64,000 bases of DNA, taken from assembly GCF_000746525.1 (NCBI RefSeq), contig NZ_CP009048.1:842501-906500 (forward strand), written 5' to 3'. A program made the position numbers and the translations under genes. This DNA is from Pseudomonas alkylphenolica. GTDB lineage: Bacteria > Pseudomonadota > Gammaproteobacteria > Pseudomonadales > Pseudomonadaceae. Shown in pieces: positions 21,455-31,124 of the stretch (its first letter is position 1; each line of letters starts with the position of its first letter). The notes beneath the pieces are model-generated. The model ran no database searches, was not told the DNA's origin, and was given only the letters and a program-made list of their open reading frames with translations.

Positions 21455-24019
21455 ATGCGAATAGACCGTTTGACCAGCAAGTTACAGCTGGCGTTATCCG
21501 ATTCCCAATCCCTGGCCGTTGGTATGGACCATCCCGCCATCGAGCCTGCGCACCTGTTGCAAGCGTTGATCGACCAGCAAGGTGGTTCGATCAAGCCGCT
21601 GCTGATGCAGGTGGGCTTTGACGTCAACAGCCTGCGCAAGGCGTTGAGCAAAGAGCTCGACCAACTGCCGAAAATCCAGAACCCGACCGGTGACGTGAAC
21701 ATGTCGCAGGATCTGGCGCGTCTGCTCAACCAGGCTGACCGCCTGGCGCAGCAGAAGGGCGACCAGTTCATTTCCAGCGAACTGGTGTTGCTCGCCGCCA
21801 TGGATGAGAACAGCAAGCTTGGCAAATTGCTGCTGAGCCAGGGCGTGACCAAGAAAGCCCTGGAAAACGCCATCAGCAACCTGCGTGGCGGTGAGGCGGT
21901 CAACGACCCCAACGCCGAGGAGTCGCGTCAGGCCCTGGACAAGTACACCGTCGACCTGACCAAGCGTGCCGAAGACGGCAAGCTTGACCCGGTGATCGGC
22001 CGTGACGACGAAATCCGCCGCACCATCCAGGTGCTGCAACGTCGGACCAAAAACAACCCGGTGCTGATCGGCGAACCTGGCGTCGGTAAAACCGCCATCG
22101 CCGAAGGCCTGGCCCAGCGCATCATCAACGGCGAAGTGCCGGACGGCCTCAAAGGCAAGCGTCTGCTCTCGCTGGACATGGGCGCGCTGATTGCCGGTGC
22201 CAAGTTCCGTGGTGAGTTCGAGGAGCGCCTCAAAGGCCTGCTCAATGAACTGTCCAAGCAGGAAGGGCAGATCATTCTGTTCATCGACGAACTGCACACC
22301 ATGGTCGGCGCCGGTAAAGGTGAAGGCTCCATGGACGCCGGTAACATGCTCAAGCCGGCCCTGGCCCGTGGTGAGCTACACTGCGTGGGTGCCACGACCC
22401 TGAACGAGTACCGTCAGTACATCGAGAAAGACGCGGCCCTCGAGCGGCGCTTCCAGAAGGTACTGGTGGAGGAGCCGAGCGAGGAAGACACCATCGCCAT
22501 CCTGCGTGGCCTCAAAGAGCGTTACGAGGTGCACCACAAGGTGGCGATCACCGACGGCGCGATCATTGCCGCGGCCAAGCTCAGCCATCGCTACATCACT
22601 GACCGGCAGCTGCCGGACAAGGCTATCGACCTGGTTGACGAAGCGGCCAGCCGCATTCGCATGGAGATCGACTCCAAGCCGGAAGTGCTCGATCGCCTGG
22701 AGCGCCGTCTGATTCAACTGAAGGTTGAATCCCAGGCGCTGAAGAAAGAAGAAGACGAAGCGGCAATCAAGCGTCTGGAAAAACTAACTGAAGAGATTGC
22801 CCGGCTGGAGCGTGAGTACGCTGATCTGGAAGAAGTCTGGACCTCGGAAAAAGCCGAAGTGCAGGGCTCTGCGCAGATCCAGCAGAAAATCGAGCAGTCG
22901 CGCCAGGAGCTGGAAACCGCACGGCGTAAAGGCGACCTCAGCCGCATGGCCGAGCTGCAGTACGGGGTAATCCCGGACCTGGAGCGCAGCCTGCAGATGG
23001 TCGACCAGCACGGTAAGGCCGAGAACCAGCTGCTGCGTAACAAGGTGACCGAAGAGGAAATCGCTGAAGTCGTCTCCAAGTGGACCGGTATTCCGGTGGC
23101 CAAGATGCTTGAAGGCGAGCGGGAAAAACTGCTGAAGATGGAAAGCCTGCTGCATCAGCGCGTGATCGGTCAGGAAGAAGCCGTGGTTGCGGTTTCCAAC
23201 GCCGTTCGTCGTTCGCGCGCCGGCTTGTCCGACCCGAACCGGCCAAGTGGTTCGTTCCTGTTCCTCGGCCCGACCGGTGTCGGTAAAACCGAGCTGTGCA
23301 AGGCCCTGGCCGAGTTCCTGTTCGATACCGAAGAGGCGATGGTGCGTATCGACATGTCCGAGTTCATGGAGAAACACTCCGTGGCGCGGTTGATCGGTGC
23401 TCCACCTGGCTACGTCGGTTACGAAGAGGGCGGCTACCTGACCGAAGCGGTACGGCGTAAGCCTTATGCCGTGGTGCTGCTCGACGAAGTCGAGAAGGCG
23501 CACCCGGATGTGTTCAACGTATTGCTGCAGGTACTTGAAGACGGTCGCCTGACGGACAGCCACGGACGCACGGTGGATTTCCGCAACACCGTGATCGTGA
23601 TGACCTCCAACCTGGGCTCGGCGCAGATCCAGGAGCTGGTAGGTGATCGCGAGGCGCAACGGGCAGCGGTGATGGACGCGGTGGGTTCGCACTTCCGTCC
23701 CGAGTTCATCAACCGTATCGACGAAGTGGTGGTGTTCGAGCCGCTGGGCCGTGATCAGATCGCTGGCATCACCCAGATCCAGTTGGGCCGCCTGCGCAGC
23801 CGTCTGGCTGAGCGCGACCTGAGCCTGGAGCTGAGCGACGAAGCACTGGATAAACTGATCTCCGTCGGTTACGACCCGGTCTACGGCGCACGGCCATTGA
23901 AACGGGCCATTCAGCGCTGGATCGAGAACCCGTTGGCGCAGTTGATCCTGTCCGGCAAGTTCCTGCCTGGCACCGGGATTACCGCCAAGGTGGAGGGCGA
24001 AGAAATCGTCTTCGCCTGA
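21455..24019 (+). CDS. clpB: ATP-dependent disaggregase ClpB
   Basis: An 854-residue Hsp100 chaperone. In order: N-terminal Clp repeat domain (about 1-150), first AAA module with Walker A GEPGVGKT (about 205-212), the long coiled-coil middle domain rich in Glu/Lys/Arg (about 400-530), and the second AAA module with GPTGVGKT (about 604-611) and the GYVGYEEGG pore loop. It has no ClpP-binding loop, as expected for a disaggregase working with DnaK. An aaggaaggt ribosome-binding site precedes the ATG; a heat-shock promoter lies upstream and a terminator follows. Confidence 0.98.
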   Translation: MRIDRLTSKLQLALSDSQSLAVGMDHPAIEPAHLLQALIDQQGGSIKPLLMQVGFDVNSLRKALSKELDQLPKIQNPTGDVNMSQDLARLLNQADRLAQQKGDQFISSELVLLAAMDENSKLGKLLLSQGVTKKALENAISNLRGGEAVNDPNAEESRQALDKYTVDLTKRAEDGKLDPVIGRDDEIRRTIQVLQRRTKNNPVLIGEPGVGKTAIAEGLAQRIINGEVPDGLKGKRLLSLDMGALIAGAKFRGEFEERLKGLLNELSKQEGQIILFIDELHTMVGAGKGEGSMDAGNMLKPALARGELHCVGATTLNEYRQYIEKDAALERRFQKVLVEEPSEEDTIAILRGLKERYEVHHKVAITDGAIIAAAKLSHRYITDRQLPDKAIDLVDEAASRIRMEIDSKPEVLDRLERRLIQLKVESQALKKEEDEAAIKRLEKLTEEIARLEREYADLEEVWTSEKAEVQGSAQIQQKIEQSRQELETARRKGDLSRMAELQYGVIPDLERSLQMVDQHGKAENQLLRNKVTEEEIAEVVSKWTGIPVAKMLEGEREKLLKMESLLHQRVIGQEEAVVAVSNAVRRSRAGLSDPNRPSGSFLFLGPTGVGKTELCKALAEFLFDTEEAMVRIDMSEFMEKHSVARLIGAPPGYVGYEEGGYLTEAVRRKPYAVVLLDEVEKAHPDVFNVLLQVLEDGRLTDSHGRTVDFRNTVIVMTSNLGSAQIQELVGDREAQRAAVMDAVGSHFRPEFINRIDEVVVFEPLGRDQIAGITQIQLGRLRSRLAERDLSLELSDEALDKLISVGYDPVYGARPLKRAIQRWIENPLAQLILSGKFLPGTGITAKVEGEEIVFA

Positions 24020-24038
24020 TTTTTCGGGCGGTTACGCT

Positions 24039-24067
24039 AAGGCCTCGAATTTCGAGGCCTTTTTTCT
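24039..24067 (+). terminator. Terminator of clpB
   Basis: The hairpin aggcctcgaatttcgaggcct is followed by a run of T, about 20 bases past the clpB stop. Confidence 0.93.
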
Positions 24068-24187
24068 TTGCATTTTTTCTCGAGTGCTTGTAAAGTGCGC
24101 CCCGCTGTATGTCACCCCGCAGGTTTCCAGCAAAATCGGGAATCTGAAAAAAAGTTGCAAATCAGTAAGTTGAATGCAAATTAGGGG

Positions 24188-24215
24188 TTGACAAGGGTTT
24201 TGAAGGTTGTAGAAT
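24188..24215 (+). promoter_or_regulatory. Strong sigma-70 promoter of the tRNA unit
   Basis: A perfect -35 box TTGACA (24188-24193) and TAGAAT (24210-24215) are 16 bases apart. The GC-rich discriminator agcgcgcc that follows is typical of stable-RNA promoters under stringent control. The first tRNA begins about 100 bases downstream, so the primary transcript has a processed leader. Confidence 0.8.
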
Positions 24216-24314
24216 AGCGCGCCTCAGAGACATGAACGCAGCGATGCACAAGGTCGAAGAGTTCGAAGCGGTAGTGATACAGTTTTCGAAATTGCAGTAC
24301 TTGAAATTGATAGT

Positions 24315-24390
24315 TCCGCGATAGCTCAGTCGGTAGAGCAAATGACTGTTAATCATTGGGTCCCAGGTTCGAGTCCTGGTCGCGGAGCCA
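24315..24390 (+). tRNA. tRNA-Asn (anticodon GTT), CCA encoded
   Basis: A 76-base cloverleaf. The acceptor stem tccgcga pairs with tcgcgga, the anticodon loop reads ctgttaa and the T arm ccaggttcgagtcctgg. The 3' GCCA is encoded. Confidence 0.97.
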
Positions 24391-24400
24391 AATTTCAAAC

Positions 24401-24477
24401 CGGGGTATAGCGCAGTCCGGTAGCGCGCCTGCTTTGGGAGCAGGATGTCAGGAGTTCGAATCCCCTTACCCCGACCA
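24401..24477 (+). tRNA. tRNA-Pro (anticodon TGG), CCA encoded
   Basis: A 77-base cloverleaf. The acceptor stem cggggta pairs with taccccg, the anticodon loop tttggga sits in a cctgc/gcagg stem, and the T arm contains gttcgaatc. It lies 10 bases after tRNA-Asn, in the same transcript. Confidence 0.97.
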
Positions 24478-24486
24478 TATTCAGAG

Positions 24487-24518
24487 AAAAGGGCACCTTG
24501 CAAAGGGTGCCCTTTTTT
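24487..24518 (+). terminator. Terminator of the tRNA-Asn/tRNA-Pro unit
   Basis: The hairpin aaaagggcaccttgcaaagggtgccctttttt with a T run lies 10 bases after tRNA-Pro. Confidence 0.93.
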
Positions 24519-24581
24519 CGTTTCTGCAGCCCTGAATATTGCCTGCTACTATCCGCCAATATTCTGCAAGGGAGCTGCCCC

Positions 24582-25103
24582 ATGACCCTCAAAGCCTCCG
24601 TATACATCGCCACCAGCCTCGATGGCTTCATCGCCCGCGAGAGCGGTGAGCTGGACTGGTTGATGGTTGCCACCACCTCCAGCGACGACCACGGCTATGC
24701 CGCTTACATGGCGACGGTCGATACCCTGGTCATGGGGCGTAACACCTACGAGAAAGTACTGACCTTTGGCGAATGGCCGTATCCGCACAAGCGCGTTGTG
24801 GTGCTGAGCAGCACCCTGGGCCAGGCGGAGGGTGTCGAGGTGCATCCCGGGCCGATTGCCGACCTGCTTGCGCATTTGCGCGACACAGGCGCCAGGAGCC
24901 TGTACCTCGATGGTGGTCAGGTGGTGCAGAGCTTCTTGCGTGAAGGGCGCGTGGATGAGCTGACCATCACCCGGATACCGGTGTTACTGGGCAGCGGGAT
25001 TCCCCTGTTCGGGGCATTGGCGGGGGATGTGAAGCTGCAACATGTGCGCAGCACCACCTTCGAGAATGGTTTTGTGCAGAGTACCTATCGAGTGCTCAGG
25101 TAA
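24582..25103 (+). CDS. Dihydrofolate reductase family protein (RibD C-terminal domain)
   Basis: A 173-residue protein of the RibD C-terminal/DHFR-like fold: the start KASVYIATSLDGFIAR, then LVMGRNTYEKVL and the glycine-rich YLDGGQVVQSFL, which would bind NADPH. Such stand-alone proteins are common and mostly uncharacterised; most are not true folate enzymes. An aagggagc ribosome-binding site supports the start at 24582. It lies alone between the tRNA terminator and a REPIN. Confidence 0.87.
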   Translation: MTLKASVYIATSLDGFIARESGELDWLMVATTSSDDHGYAAYMATVDTLVMGRNTYEKVLTFGEWPYPHKRVVVLSSTLGQAEGVEVHPGPIADLLAHLRDTGARSLYLDGGQVVQSFLREGRVDELTITRIPVLLGSGIPLFGALAGDVKLQHVRSTTFENGFVQSTYRVLR

Positions 25104-25166
25104 CAGTGGGAGCAACTGTCTTGATTGGCTAGCTGTGTAGCCTCATTCCTCGATAGCGGCTACACG

Positions 25167-25238
25167 GTGGGAGCGGGCTTGTCCCGCGATGCGATTTGAC
25201 TGACACACCGCAATCGCGGGGCAAGCCCGCTCCCACCG
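25167..25238. repeat. REPIN, copy 3
   Basis: Paired inverted REP units with a loop of about 30 bases, between two convergent genes; one arm has cttgtcccgcg instead of cttgccccgcg. Confidence 0.92.
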
Positions 25239-25245
25239 AATCGGA

Positions 25246-26541
25246 TCAGTGCAGCTTCAGGCGCGGCTCGGTGCCACGGCCAATGCGGCTACCCAGCATT
25301 AGCATCAGCGTACGGAACGTGCCATACAGCGCCATCTGGTGCATGCGGTACAACGACACGTAGAACATCCGCGCCAGCCAGCCTTCGAGCATGACGCTGC
25401 CGGTCAGGTTACCCATCAGGTTACCCACCGCCGAGAAGCGCGACAGCGATACCAGCGAGCCGTAATCGCGGTAGGCGTAAGTCGGCAACGGTTTGCCTTC
25501 CAGGCGCGCCTTCAACGATTTGGCCAGCATCGAGGCCTGCTGGTGGGCGGCCTGGGCCCGCGGCGGTACGTTGCGGTCGCTGCCCGGCTGAGGGCAGGCG
25601 GCGCAATCGCCGAAGGCGAAAATGTCGTCGTCCAGCGTGGTCTGCAGGGTAGGGCGAACCACCAACTGGTTGATCCGGTTGGTCTCCAGGCCGTCGATGT
25701 CCTTGAGGAACCCCGGCGCACGGATACCCGCTGCCCAGACTTTAAGGCTGGCCGGGATCACATCGCCATTGCTGGTTTTCAGCTCGGTGGCCGTCACTTC
25801 ACTGACCGAGGCATTGGTCATCACCGTGACCCCGAGCTTTTCCAGGGTCTGGTGTACCGGCACGCTGATACGCTCCGGCAAAGCAGGCAGTACCCGCGGG
25901 CCCGCTTCGATCAGGGTGATGTGCATGTCCTTGGGCTGGATGCGGTCCAGGCCGTAGGCCGCCAGTTCGTGTGCCGCGTGATGCAGTTCGGCAGCCAGCT
26001 CCACACCCGTGGCACCGGCACCGACAATCGCCACGCTGATGGTTTCGTTGGCCTGATCGCCGGCATGGGCGCGCAGGTAATGGTTGAGCAACTGCTGATG
26101 GAAACGCTCGGCCTGCTTGCGGGTATCCAGGAACAGGCAGTTCTGCGCCGCGCCAAGGGTACCGAAGTCGTTGGTGTTGCTGCCTACGGCGATTACCAGG
26201 GTGTCGTAGCCCAGGGTGCGTGCAGGCAGCAGCTCGCGGCCCTCTTCGTCGAGGGTCGCGGCCAGCTGGATCTGTTTGCTCTCGCGGTCCAGGCCACTCA
26301 TGCGGCCGAGCTGGAACTGGAAGTGATTCCACTTGGCCTGGGCCACGTAGTTCAGTTCGTCTTCCGAGGAGTTCAGCGAGCCTGCGGCTACTTCGTGCAG
26401 CAATGGCTTCCAGATGTGCGTCAGGTTGGCGTCGACCAGGGTGATGCTGGCGCTGCCCTTCTTGCCTAGGGTTTTACCCAGGCGGGTCGCCAGTTCCAGG
26501 CCGCCGGCGCCGCCGCCGACAATCACAATACGGTGAGTCAT
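25246..26541 (-). CDS. ndh: Type II NADH dehydrogenase
   Basis: A 431-residue peripheral membrane flavoprotein. It has the N-terminal FAD motif VGGGAGGLELATRLG (residues about 7-21), a second dinucleotide motif VAIVGAGATGVELAAEL (about 170-186) and the FAD-site segment FAFGDCA. The C-terminus has an amphipathic membrane-binding region. It passes electrons from NADH to ubiquinone without pumping protons. It is the standard non-proton-pumping NADH dehydrogenase of pseudomonads and lies alone on the minus strand. Confidence 0.95.
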   Translation of the reverse strand: MTHRIVIVGGGAGGLELATRLGKTLGKKGSASITLVDANLTHIWKPLLHEVAAGSLNSSEDELNYVAQAKWNHFQFQLGRMSGLDRESKQIQLAATLDEEGRELLPARTLGYDTLVIAVGSNTNDFGTLGAAQNCLFLDTRKQAERFHQQLLNHYLRAHAGDQANETISVAIVGAGATGVELAAELHHAAHELAAYGLDRIQPKDMHITLIEAGPRVLPALPERISVPVHQTLEKLGVTVMTNASVSEVTATELKTSNGDVIPASLKVWAAGIRAPGFLKDIDGLETNRINQLVVRPTLQTTLDDDIFAFGDCAACPQPGSDRNVPPRAQAAHQQASMLAKSLKARLEGKPLPTYAYRDYGSLVSLSRFSAVGNLMGNLTGSVMLEGWLARMFYVSLYRMHQMALYGTFRTLMLMLGSRIGRGTEPRLKLH

Positions 26542-26625
26542 GGGGATATCTCATAAGGTTTACGGAATTCTGGTCGTGAGTCATCGGCCGCTCAGGGCGG
26601 GCGGTTTGGGCGAGCGCAAGGCAGC

Positions 26626-26799
26626 TCATAGCACCAGGTTACTCAGGAGGCGGCTCAACAGGCCCAAGCCAACAGTCACCAGCACCACCATGACAAGGAG
26701 CAGCCACGGCCGGAAAGGCTTGCGCTCGACTTGATGTTGGGGTGCTTGCAGGTATTGATCGACACGACGTTGGTCTTCGGGATTCAGGCGGCTGGTCAT
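26626..26799 (-). CDS. DUF3094 small membrane protein
   Basis: A 57-residue protein read directly from the sequence: MTSRLNPEDQRRVDQYL at the start, a basic stretch VERKPFRP, then one transmembrane helix (WLLLVMVVLVTVGLGLL) at the C-terminus. This matches the small Pseudomonas DUF3094 family, of unknown function. It is a tail-anchored inner-membrane protein by topology. It lies upstream of ndh on the same strand (stop 84 bases before the ndh start), and could share its transcript. Confidence 0.78.
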   Translation of the reverse strand: MTSRLNPEDQRRVDQYLQAPQHQVERKPFRPWLLLVMVVLVTVGLGLLSRLLSNLVL

Positions 26800-26967
26800 G
26801 AGGGCCTCGTCAGGTAGACGCTTGTGACTGAAAGGAAGCTACAGGGTTCACTGTAGTTGTTTGAGCAAGGCCCATGGCGCAGTCACGCGGCGGTCATTAT
26901 GACGAATGATTGCGCTTTGTATCACCGCCGCGCAATTTATGCCATTACGCGTTGGCAGGGGGCCAGC

Positions 26968-27597
26968 TCAGAGGCTGATGCCGACATCGAAAACAATGCT
27001 GCGGCCGAGGTTGCCGCGCAGAAAGTCTGGCGCATCCGGGTGGGCGAACAGCACCCGGGCGAAGGTCGGCCCGACCAGCGACAGCGAACGCCAGCCCTGG
27101 CGCAGGTATTCGGTGGGCGGCGGGAAATGGCTGTTGAGGTCGAGCACTTCGCGCTTGAGGCTGGCGAAGGCGATGATGTCCAGTTCGCTCAGGTCGAGCC
27201 CGCGTTCCTGGTAGTTGTGCGATTTTTTGCGCAAGGTCGGGGCCAGGCGCTGCAACAGCTCCTGGGCACTGATCCGCCGCGGCCGCGCTTCACGCCGCAC
27301 CAGCTGGCTCAGGGAAAAGGCGCTGCGCCGCCGTTGTAGTTCTTCGCGCCACTCGTCGTTGAGCCGACGGCCTTCATCGAGGACGAAAAACACCTCGAAA
27401 GCGGCATCGCGAAACAGCACGTCAGGCGGCTCTTGACCGGCGGGGGTGAAGTCCTCGCTGCGGTAAGGAATATTCAAGCCTTGCAGCAGGCGCTGGCAGA
27501 CCCAACGCTCACGTTCCCATTTACGGGCATTGGAAAGAAACGCATTGGCTTGTTCGGCCTGAATGGTTAGCAGGCGCAAGTAGTCTGAGTCGTCCAT
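26968..27597 (-). CDS. DUF1780 protein
   Basis: A 209-residue soluble protein beginning MDDSDYLRLLTIQAEQANAF. It is rich in charged helices with a central PPDVLFRDAAFEVFFVLDEG segment and the motif RKKSHNYQERGLDLSELD. Its length and features match DUF1780, a family largely confined to Pseudomonas and relatives. The DVLF..AAFEVFFVLDEGR region looks like the core of a PD-(D/E)XK-type fold (D, then E-x-F), but this is inference only. The start at 27597 is chosen over the frame's upstream opening at 27888, which overlaps the next gene. Confidence 0.8.
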   Translation of the reverse strand: MDDSDYLRLLTIQAEQANAFLSNARKWERERWVCQRLLQGLNIPYRSEDFTPAGQEPPDVLFRDAAFEVFFVLDEGRRLNDEWREELQRRRSAFSLSQLVRREARPRRISAQELLQRLAPTLRKKSHNYQERGLDLSELDIIAFASLKREVLDLNSHFPPPTEYLRQGWRSLSLVGPTFARVLFAHPDAPDFLRGNLGRSIVFDVGISL

Positions 27598-27656
27598 GGG
27601 GACAAGCTTAGCGTTCAATTGTGTCTTCAGAAATAAACGCGTTAACCAAGCGTGGG

Positions 27657-28676
27657 TTACAGCGGCGGCAGGGCGATTTCGCTGAACGGCTTGGGCATCA
27701 CGATCTGTGATGCTTGCGGCAATGTGGTGCGCACGATCCGGTACAGGGCGTGTTCGTCTTTTTCGCCGCGTAGCACTTTGAGGTTGTCCGGATTGCCACC
27801 GAAAAAGTCCTCCCAATGGCACAGTACAACCAGCTTGGGTTGAGTCGCTTCGATCAGGGCCTGTGGATATCTTTTGACTTGAATCCACGACGCCACCGGC
27901 AGGATCACGACATCGATACCTCTGTTATCGCCAGGATCGGGAGGAAATCCATAAGGTTCTTCACTTGAACTGTCCTGAAAGTGGATGCGGTAGACGGTTT
28001 TGCCGTTTTCATCCAGCAGGTCCACCAGCCAGGCCAGGGTCTGGCCTTCCTTCCAGTTCCGGAAGCTTTTGGGCAAAGTTTTCAGGTCTTGTTGGTAACT
28101 GCCACCCATCAGGTCAATGTGTGTAACGTTTGGCGCGTGGCTGCTCTGAATCGGCATGGCCCGGAAAGCGCCTTTTTTCGACTTGAACCAGCCATCTTCC
28201 CGGGCAATCGGGCGTGGGCCGTTGGGGCCTGGTAGCCAGGCCATTTTCTTCTCGGCATCTTCGAATTCGCGCTCTGCACTGACTTCAGCACGCAAGATAT
28301 GCCCGGCAGTACGCGAGCCATAGAAGGTCGCGTTCGGGGTTTTATGGTTCAAAACCCAGGCCACATCGAGCAGGTGATCGTAGTGAGCGTGACCGACCAA
28401 CAGCATGGTCGCTTCCGGCGTTCTGGGCATGCCGTCGTTGATTCTTTTGATATCGGGTGTGAGCCAGAGCAGTTGGAGCGGAGAAGGGCGGCTGAAAAAG
28501 GGGTCGAACACGACCGCTTCATCACGCCAGCGCAGCAGAAACCCAGCCACCCCGAAAAACTCCAGCTTTGGTTGTGTCAGCTTGTGCTCGTCCGATAGTT
28601 TGATCGGGCCGAGTTCGCTCAGGTCCTGGGCGCAGCCGACCGTCATCAGCACCAACACCATCAGCATCCAGCGCAT
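27657..28676 (-). CDS. Metallo-beta-lactamase-fold lipoprotein
   Basis: A 339-residue protein with a signal peptide and lipobox (LMTVGC, cysteine at residue 15), then an MBL-fold hydrolase. The metal motif HAHYDH (residues about 95-100) is complete; a later histidine in IHFQDSS and the CHWEDFFGG segment would complete the site. The arrangement resembles UlaG/NAPE-PLD-type MBL proteins (FFGVAGFLLRW, then DPFFSRP). The substrate cannot be read from sequence. It is anchored in the cell envelope, and is co-directional with the secreted protein upstream (42-base gap). Confidence 0.83.
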   Translation of the reverse strand: MRWMLMVLVLMTVGCAQDLSELGPIKLSDEHKLTQPKLEFFGVAGFLLRWRDEAVVFDPFFSRPSPLQLLWLTPDIKRINDGMPRTPEATMLLVGHAHYDHLLDVAWVLNHKTPNATFYGSRTAGHILRAEVSAEREFEDAEKKMAWLPGPNGPRPIAREDGWFKSKKGAFRAMPIQSSHAPNVTHIDLMGGSYQQDLKTLPKSFRNWKEGQTLAWLVDLLDENGKTVYRIHFQDSSSEEPYGFPPDPGDNRGIDVVILPVASWIQVKRYPQALIEATQPKLVVLCHWEDFFGGNPDNLKVLRGEKDEHALYRIVRTTLPQASQIVMPKPFSEIALPPL

Positions 28677-28718
28677 TGCACATCCTCCATGGTCGCGTTC
28701 AGCGCCAAGGCATCGGCG

Positions 28719-29384
28719 TTACTGTTGTGATTCGGTGATTGTGACGCGCGCGCAGCCCTGGTTATTGCGGTAGAGGAGATCCCCCAACACCGACCCGCCC
28801 CCCACGTCGTTCACGTAGAAGAACAAAGGGCCGTCGCTGCGTGCGGTAAAACTGCTGTTGAAGATGCGGCCGCCTTCCACGGCAACTGCATCAGGAGGGC
28901 AGCGCCACGCTTTAGGCCACTCCTCGATCGTCGGTCCAGGACTGCAGTGTTTTGGCGGTAATAGTTTTTCCGGCTTGATGGGCAGCGCGTAAAAGTCGTC
29001 GCCAGCGGTGCCGATACGCACCATGGTCTGAAACCAGGGCAGATCCGGGTGCCGACGCATAGACGTTGAGAGGGCTGTTACCCACGAAGCGGGAAATTTC
29101 GGCGGACATTCGTAGCCGCCTGGGTTGGCTGGAATATATTTGTCACTCCAGCGCCACTGATCAGGCACCTGCATCTTCACCTGATAAGTGCGGCCTTGCT
29201 GAACCTGCATACCGGAGTAGGCGCAGAGTGAGCGCGTGTCGAACCAGAAGGTCGCCGTATCGCTGGCGCTGCCCTCCTTTACCTGACACAAGGTTTCATA
29301 GTTCGCCGCCGAGGCGGGCAGCGGCTGGCCCAGCAGCGTTGCCAGGGCAATCACCAAGGGGGCGGTAATGAGTGGCTTGGGCAT
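28719..29384 (-). CDS. Secreted protein of unknown function
   Basis: A 221-residue protein with a clear signal peptide (cleavage probably after PLPASA, residues 21-26) and several cysteines (LCQ, LCAYSG, ECPP, HCSPG, RCPP, GCARV) suggesting periplasmic disulfides. The central part and the C-terminal DGPLFFYVNDVGGG segment resemble a beta-sandwich; I do not recognise the family. It precedes the MBL lipoprotein gene and probably forms an operon with it. Confidence 0.7.
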   Translation of the reverse strand: MPKPLITAPLVIALATLLGQPLPASAANYETLCQVKEGSASDTATFWFDTRSLCAYSGMQVQQGRTYQVKMQVPDQWRWSDKYIPANPGGYECPPKFPASWVTALSTSMRRHPDLPWFQTMVRIGTAGDDFYALPIKPEKLLPPKHCSPGPTIEEWPKAWRCPPDAVAVEGGRIFNSSFTARSDGPLFFYVNDVGGGSVLGDLLYRNNQGCARVTITESQQ

Positions 29385-29441
29385 GACTCACTCCGTTTCA
29401 GGAGCGCCAGGGTCGCTTTCGTTTGAGCATAGCCGAGTCCG

Positions 29442-29512
29442 GTAGGAGCGGGCTTGCCCCGCGATGCGATGTGACAGTGGGAATGCTATCGCGGGGCAAG
29501 CCCGCTCCCACC
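29442..29512. repeat. REPIN, copy 4
   Basis: Paired inverted REP units between two divergent genes; one arm reads taggagcggg. Confidence 0.92.
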
Positions 29513-29601
29513 GGAGGTATCACATTACCCACACAAGCGGTCTGAGGCGCAGCTTGCGGTGTAGACTGCCTGCAACGTCTTTGCTCAAGGGCTGCGATAC
29601 C

Positions 29602-30291
29602 GTGATTGATGCTCAAGTGCTGTCTGACCACAGCCTGACCCTGGGCTGGGTCGGCTATGTCGTGCTGTTGGTGTGGGCGGTGGCGCGTACGCGTTGGGTC
29701 GAGTTGTTTACCGACAGTCGTCGTCAGCACCTGCTGTTCGGTACGGTGTTCGCCTTGTTCGCGCTGTGGTTGGTGCGCCGCGACTTCGACAACGGGGTGT
29801 CGTACCACTTCATCGGCATGACCGCAGTCACGTTGCTGCTGGATTGGCCGCTGGCGATTGTCGGCGGCTTGCTGGCCCAGGTCGGGTTGATCTTGCTGGG
29901 GCGTCAGGACCTGGCCGCCATGGGCGTCAACGGCCTGTTGTTCATCGGCCTGCCGGTGCTGGTCACCGAGGTTTGCGCGATCCTGGTGGAGCGCGCGCAG
30001 CCGAAAAACCTGTTCGTTTATATCTTCTGTTCGGGATTTTTTGCCGCAGCCCTGGCGGCACTGTTGTGCCTGTTGCTCGGGCTGGGTCTGCTGTGGCTGG
30101 ACGGGCGCTTCGTGATGCCGGAATGGATCGAAGACTTTATCGGCTACCTGTGGCTGATCATCTTTCCCGAAGCCTTTATCAACGGCATGATCGTCAGCGC
30201 CCTGGTGGTGTTTTGCCCGGAGTGGCTGGAGACCTTCAACCGCACCCGCTACCTGCAGGCGCCGTGGAAGGACGACGACGCCGGGCGCTGA
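29602..30291 (+). CDS. CbiM-like energy-coupling-factor permease family protein
   Basis: A 229-residue polytopic membrane protein with six or seven hydrophobic segments, starting at GTG (VIDAQVLSDHSLTLGWVGYV). Its pattern fits the S-component/CbiM-like permeases annotated in pseudomonads as energy-coupling factor ABC transporter permease. No ATPase or T component lies nearby. The metal-ligand histidines of true CbiM at the N-terminus (MHIxxG) are absent, so nickel or cobalt transport should not be assumed. Confidence 0.68.
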   Translation: MIDAQVLSDHSLTLGWVGYVVLLVWAVARTRWVELFTDSRRQHLLFGTVFALFALWLVRRDFDNGVSYHFIGMTAVTLLLDWPLAIVGGLLAQVGLILLGRQDLAAMGVNGLLFIGLPVLVTEVCAILVERAQPKNLFVYIFCSGFFAAALAALLCLLLGLGLLWLDGRFVMPEWIEDFIGYLWLIIFPEAFINGMIVSALVVFCPEWLETFNRTRYLQAPWKDDDAGR

Positions 30292-30294
30292 GGT

Positions 30295-30501
30295 TCAATG
30301 GTGGGCGCGTGGATCGAGCTCGCCGGAAAACAACTCGTCTTCGGCATCCGGTGCGACCGGGATCTTGTGCTCTTCAGCAGCCCACGCCCCCAGGTCGATC
30401 AGCTTGCAGCGGTCGGAACAGAATGGCCGGAACGTGCTGGCGGCGTTCCATTCAACAGGGGCGCCACAGGTCGGGCATTCTACGGTCATGGGTTGGCTCA
30501 T
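30295..30501 (-). CDS. yacG: DNA gyrase inhibitor YacG
   Basis: A 68-residue zinc protein with [10 protein letters not shown] and [12 protein letters not shown], giving four cysteines for one zinc ion, and an acidic C-terminal tail. YacG binds GyrB and inhibits gyrase in E. coli. It overlaps coaE by ATGA and ends the pilC-pilD-coaE-yacG operon; its 3' end faces the ECF-like gene 3 bases away. Confidence 0.93.
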   Translation of the reverse strand: MSQPMTVECPTCGAPVEWNAASTFRPFCSDRCKLIDLGAWAAEEHKIPVAPDAEDELFSGELDPRAHH

Positions 30502-31124
30502 GCTTGGCCTCCTCGCAAAGTCAGATAAAAGTGATGCAGGCGGTCGACCTCCGAATGCAGCCAGGTCAGGTCGCGATCATTGACCAGCACATCGTGGGCA
30601 TGGCGCAGGCGCTCTTCGCGGCTGGCCTGGGCCTTGAGAATGGCCTGCACCTGTTCCGGGCTGGTCTGGTCGCGCTGCAGGGTACGCTGGATTTGCAGCT
30701 CCTGCGGGGCATCGATCACCAGCAAGCGTTGAGTGCGCTGATACTGGCCCGACTCGACCATCAGCGGCGACACGAACACCGCATAAGGCGACTCGGCCTT
30801 GGCCAGGTAACTGAAAATCTCCTGGCCGATCAACGGATGCAGCAAGGCTTCCAGCCAGCGCCGTTGCTCGGGGTCGCTGAAGATCAGCTCGCGCAGCGCC
30901 GCACGGTTCAGTTGGCCATCTTCCTGCAGCACACCGGCACCGAAGCGCTCGACGATACGGGCCAGTGCCGGGCGCCCGGGTTCGACCACCCAGCGCGCGG
31001 CCTGATCGGCGTCCACCAGGTGCACGCCCAGCTCGACAAAGCGCTGGGCCGCAGCGCTTTTGCCACTGCCGATACCGCCGGTGAGGCCGAGAATCCAGGG
31101 AGTGAAAGCAGCGGTGGTCATCAC
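30498..31124 (-). CDS. coaE: Dephospho-CoA kinase
   Basis: A 208-residue P-loop kinase with Walker [16 protein letters not shown] at residues 14-28, the [13 protein letters not shown] segment, and the LID-type arginine region. It phosphorylates dephospho-CoA in the last step of CoA synthesis. A GTG at 31124 or the adjacent ATG at 31121 may be the start; either overlaps the pilD stop. The pilD-coaE-yacG order is conserved in gammaproteobacteria. Confidence 0.95.
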   Translation of the reverse strand: MMTTAAFTPWILGLTGGIGSGKSAAAQRFVELGVHLVDADQAARWVVEPGRPALARIVERFGAGVLQEDGQLNRAALRELIFSDPEQRRWLEALLHPLIGQEIFSYLAKAESPYAVFVSPLMVESGQYQRTQRLLVIDAPQELQIQRTLQRDQTSPEQVQAILKAQASREERLRHAHDVLVNDRDLTWLHSEVDRLHHFYLTLRGGQA

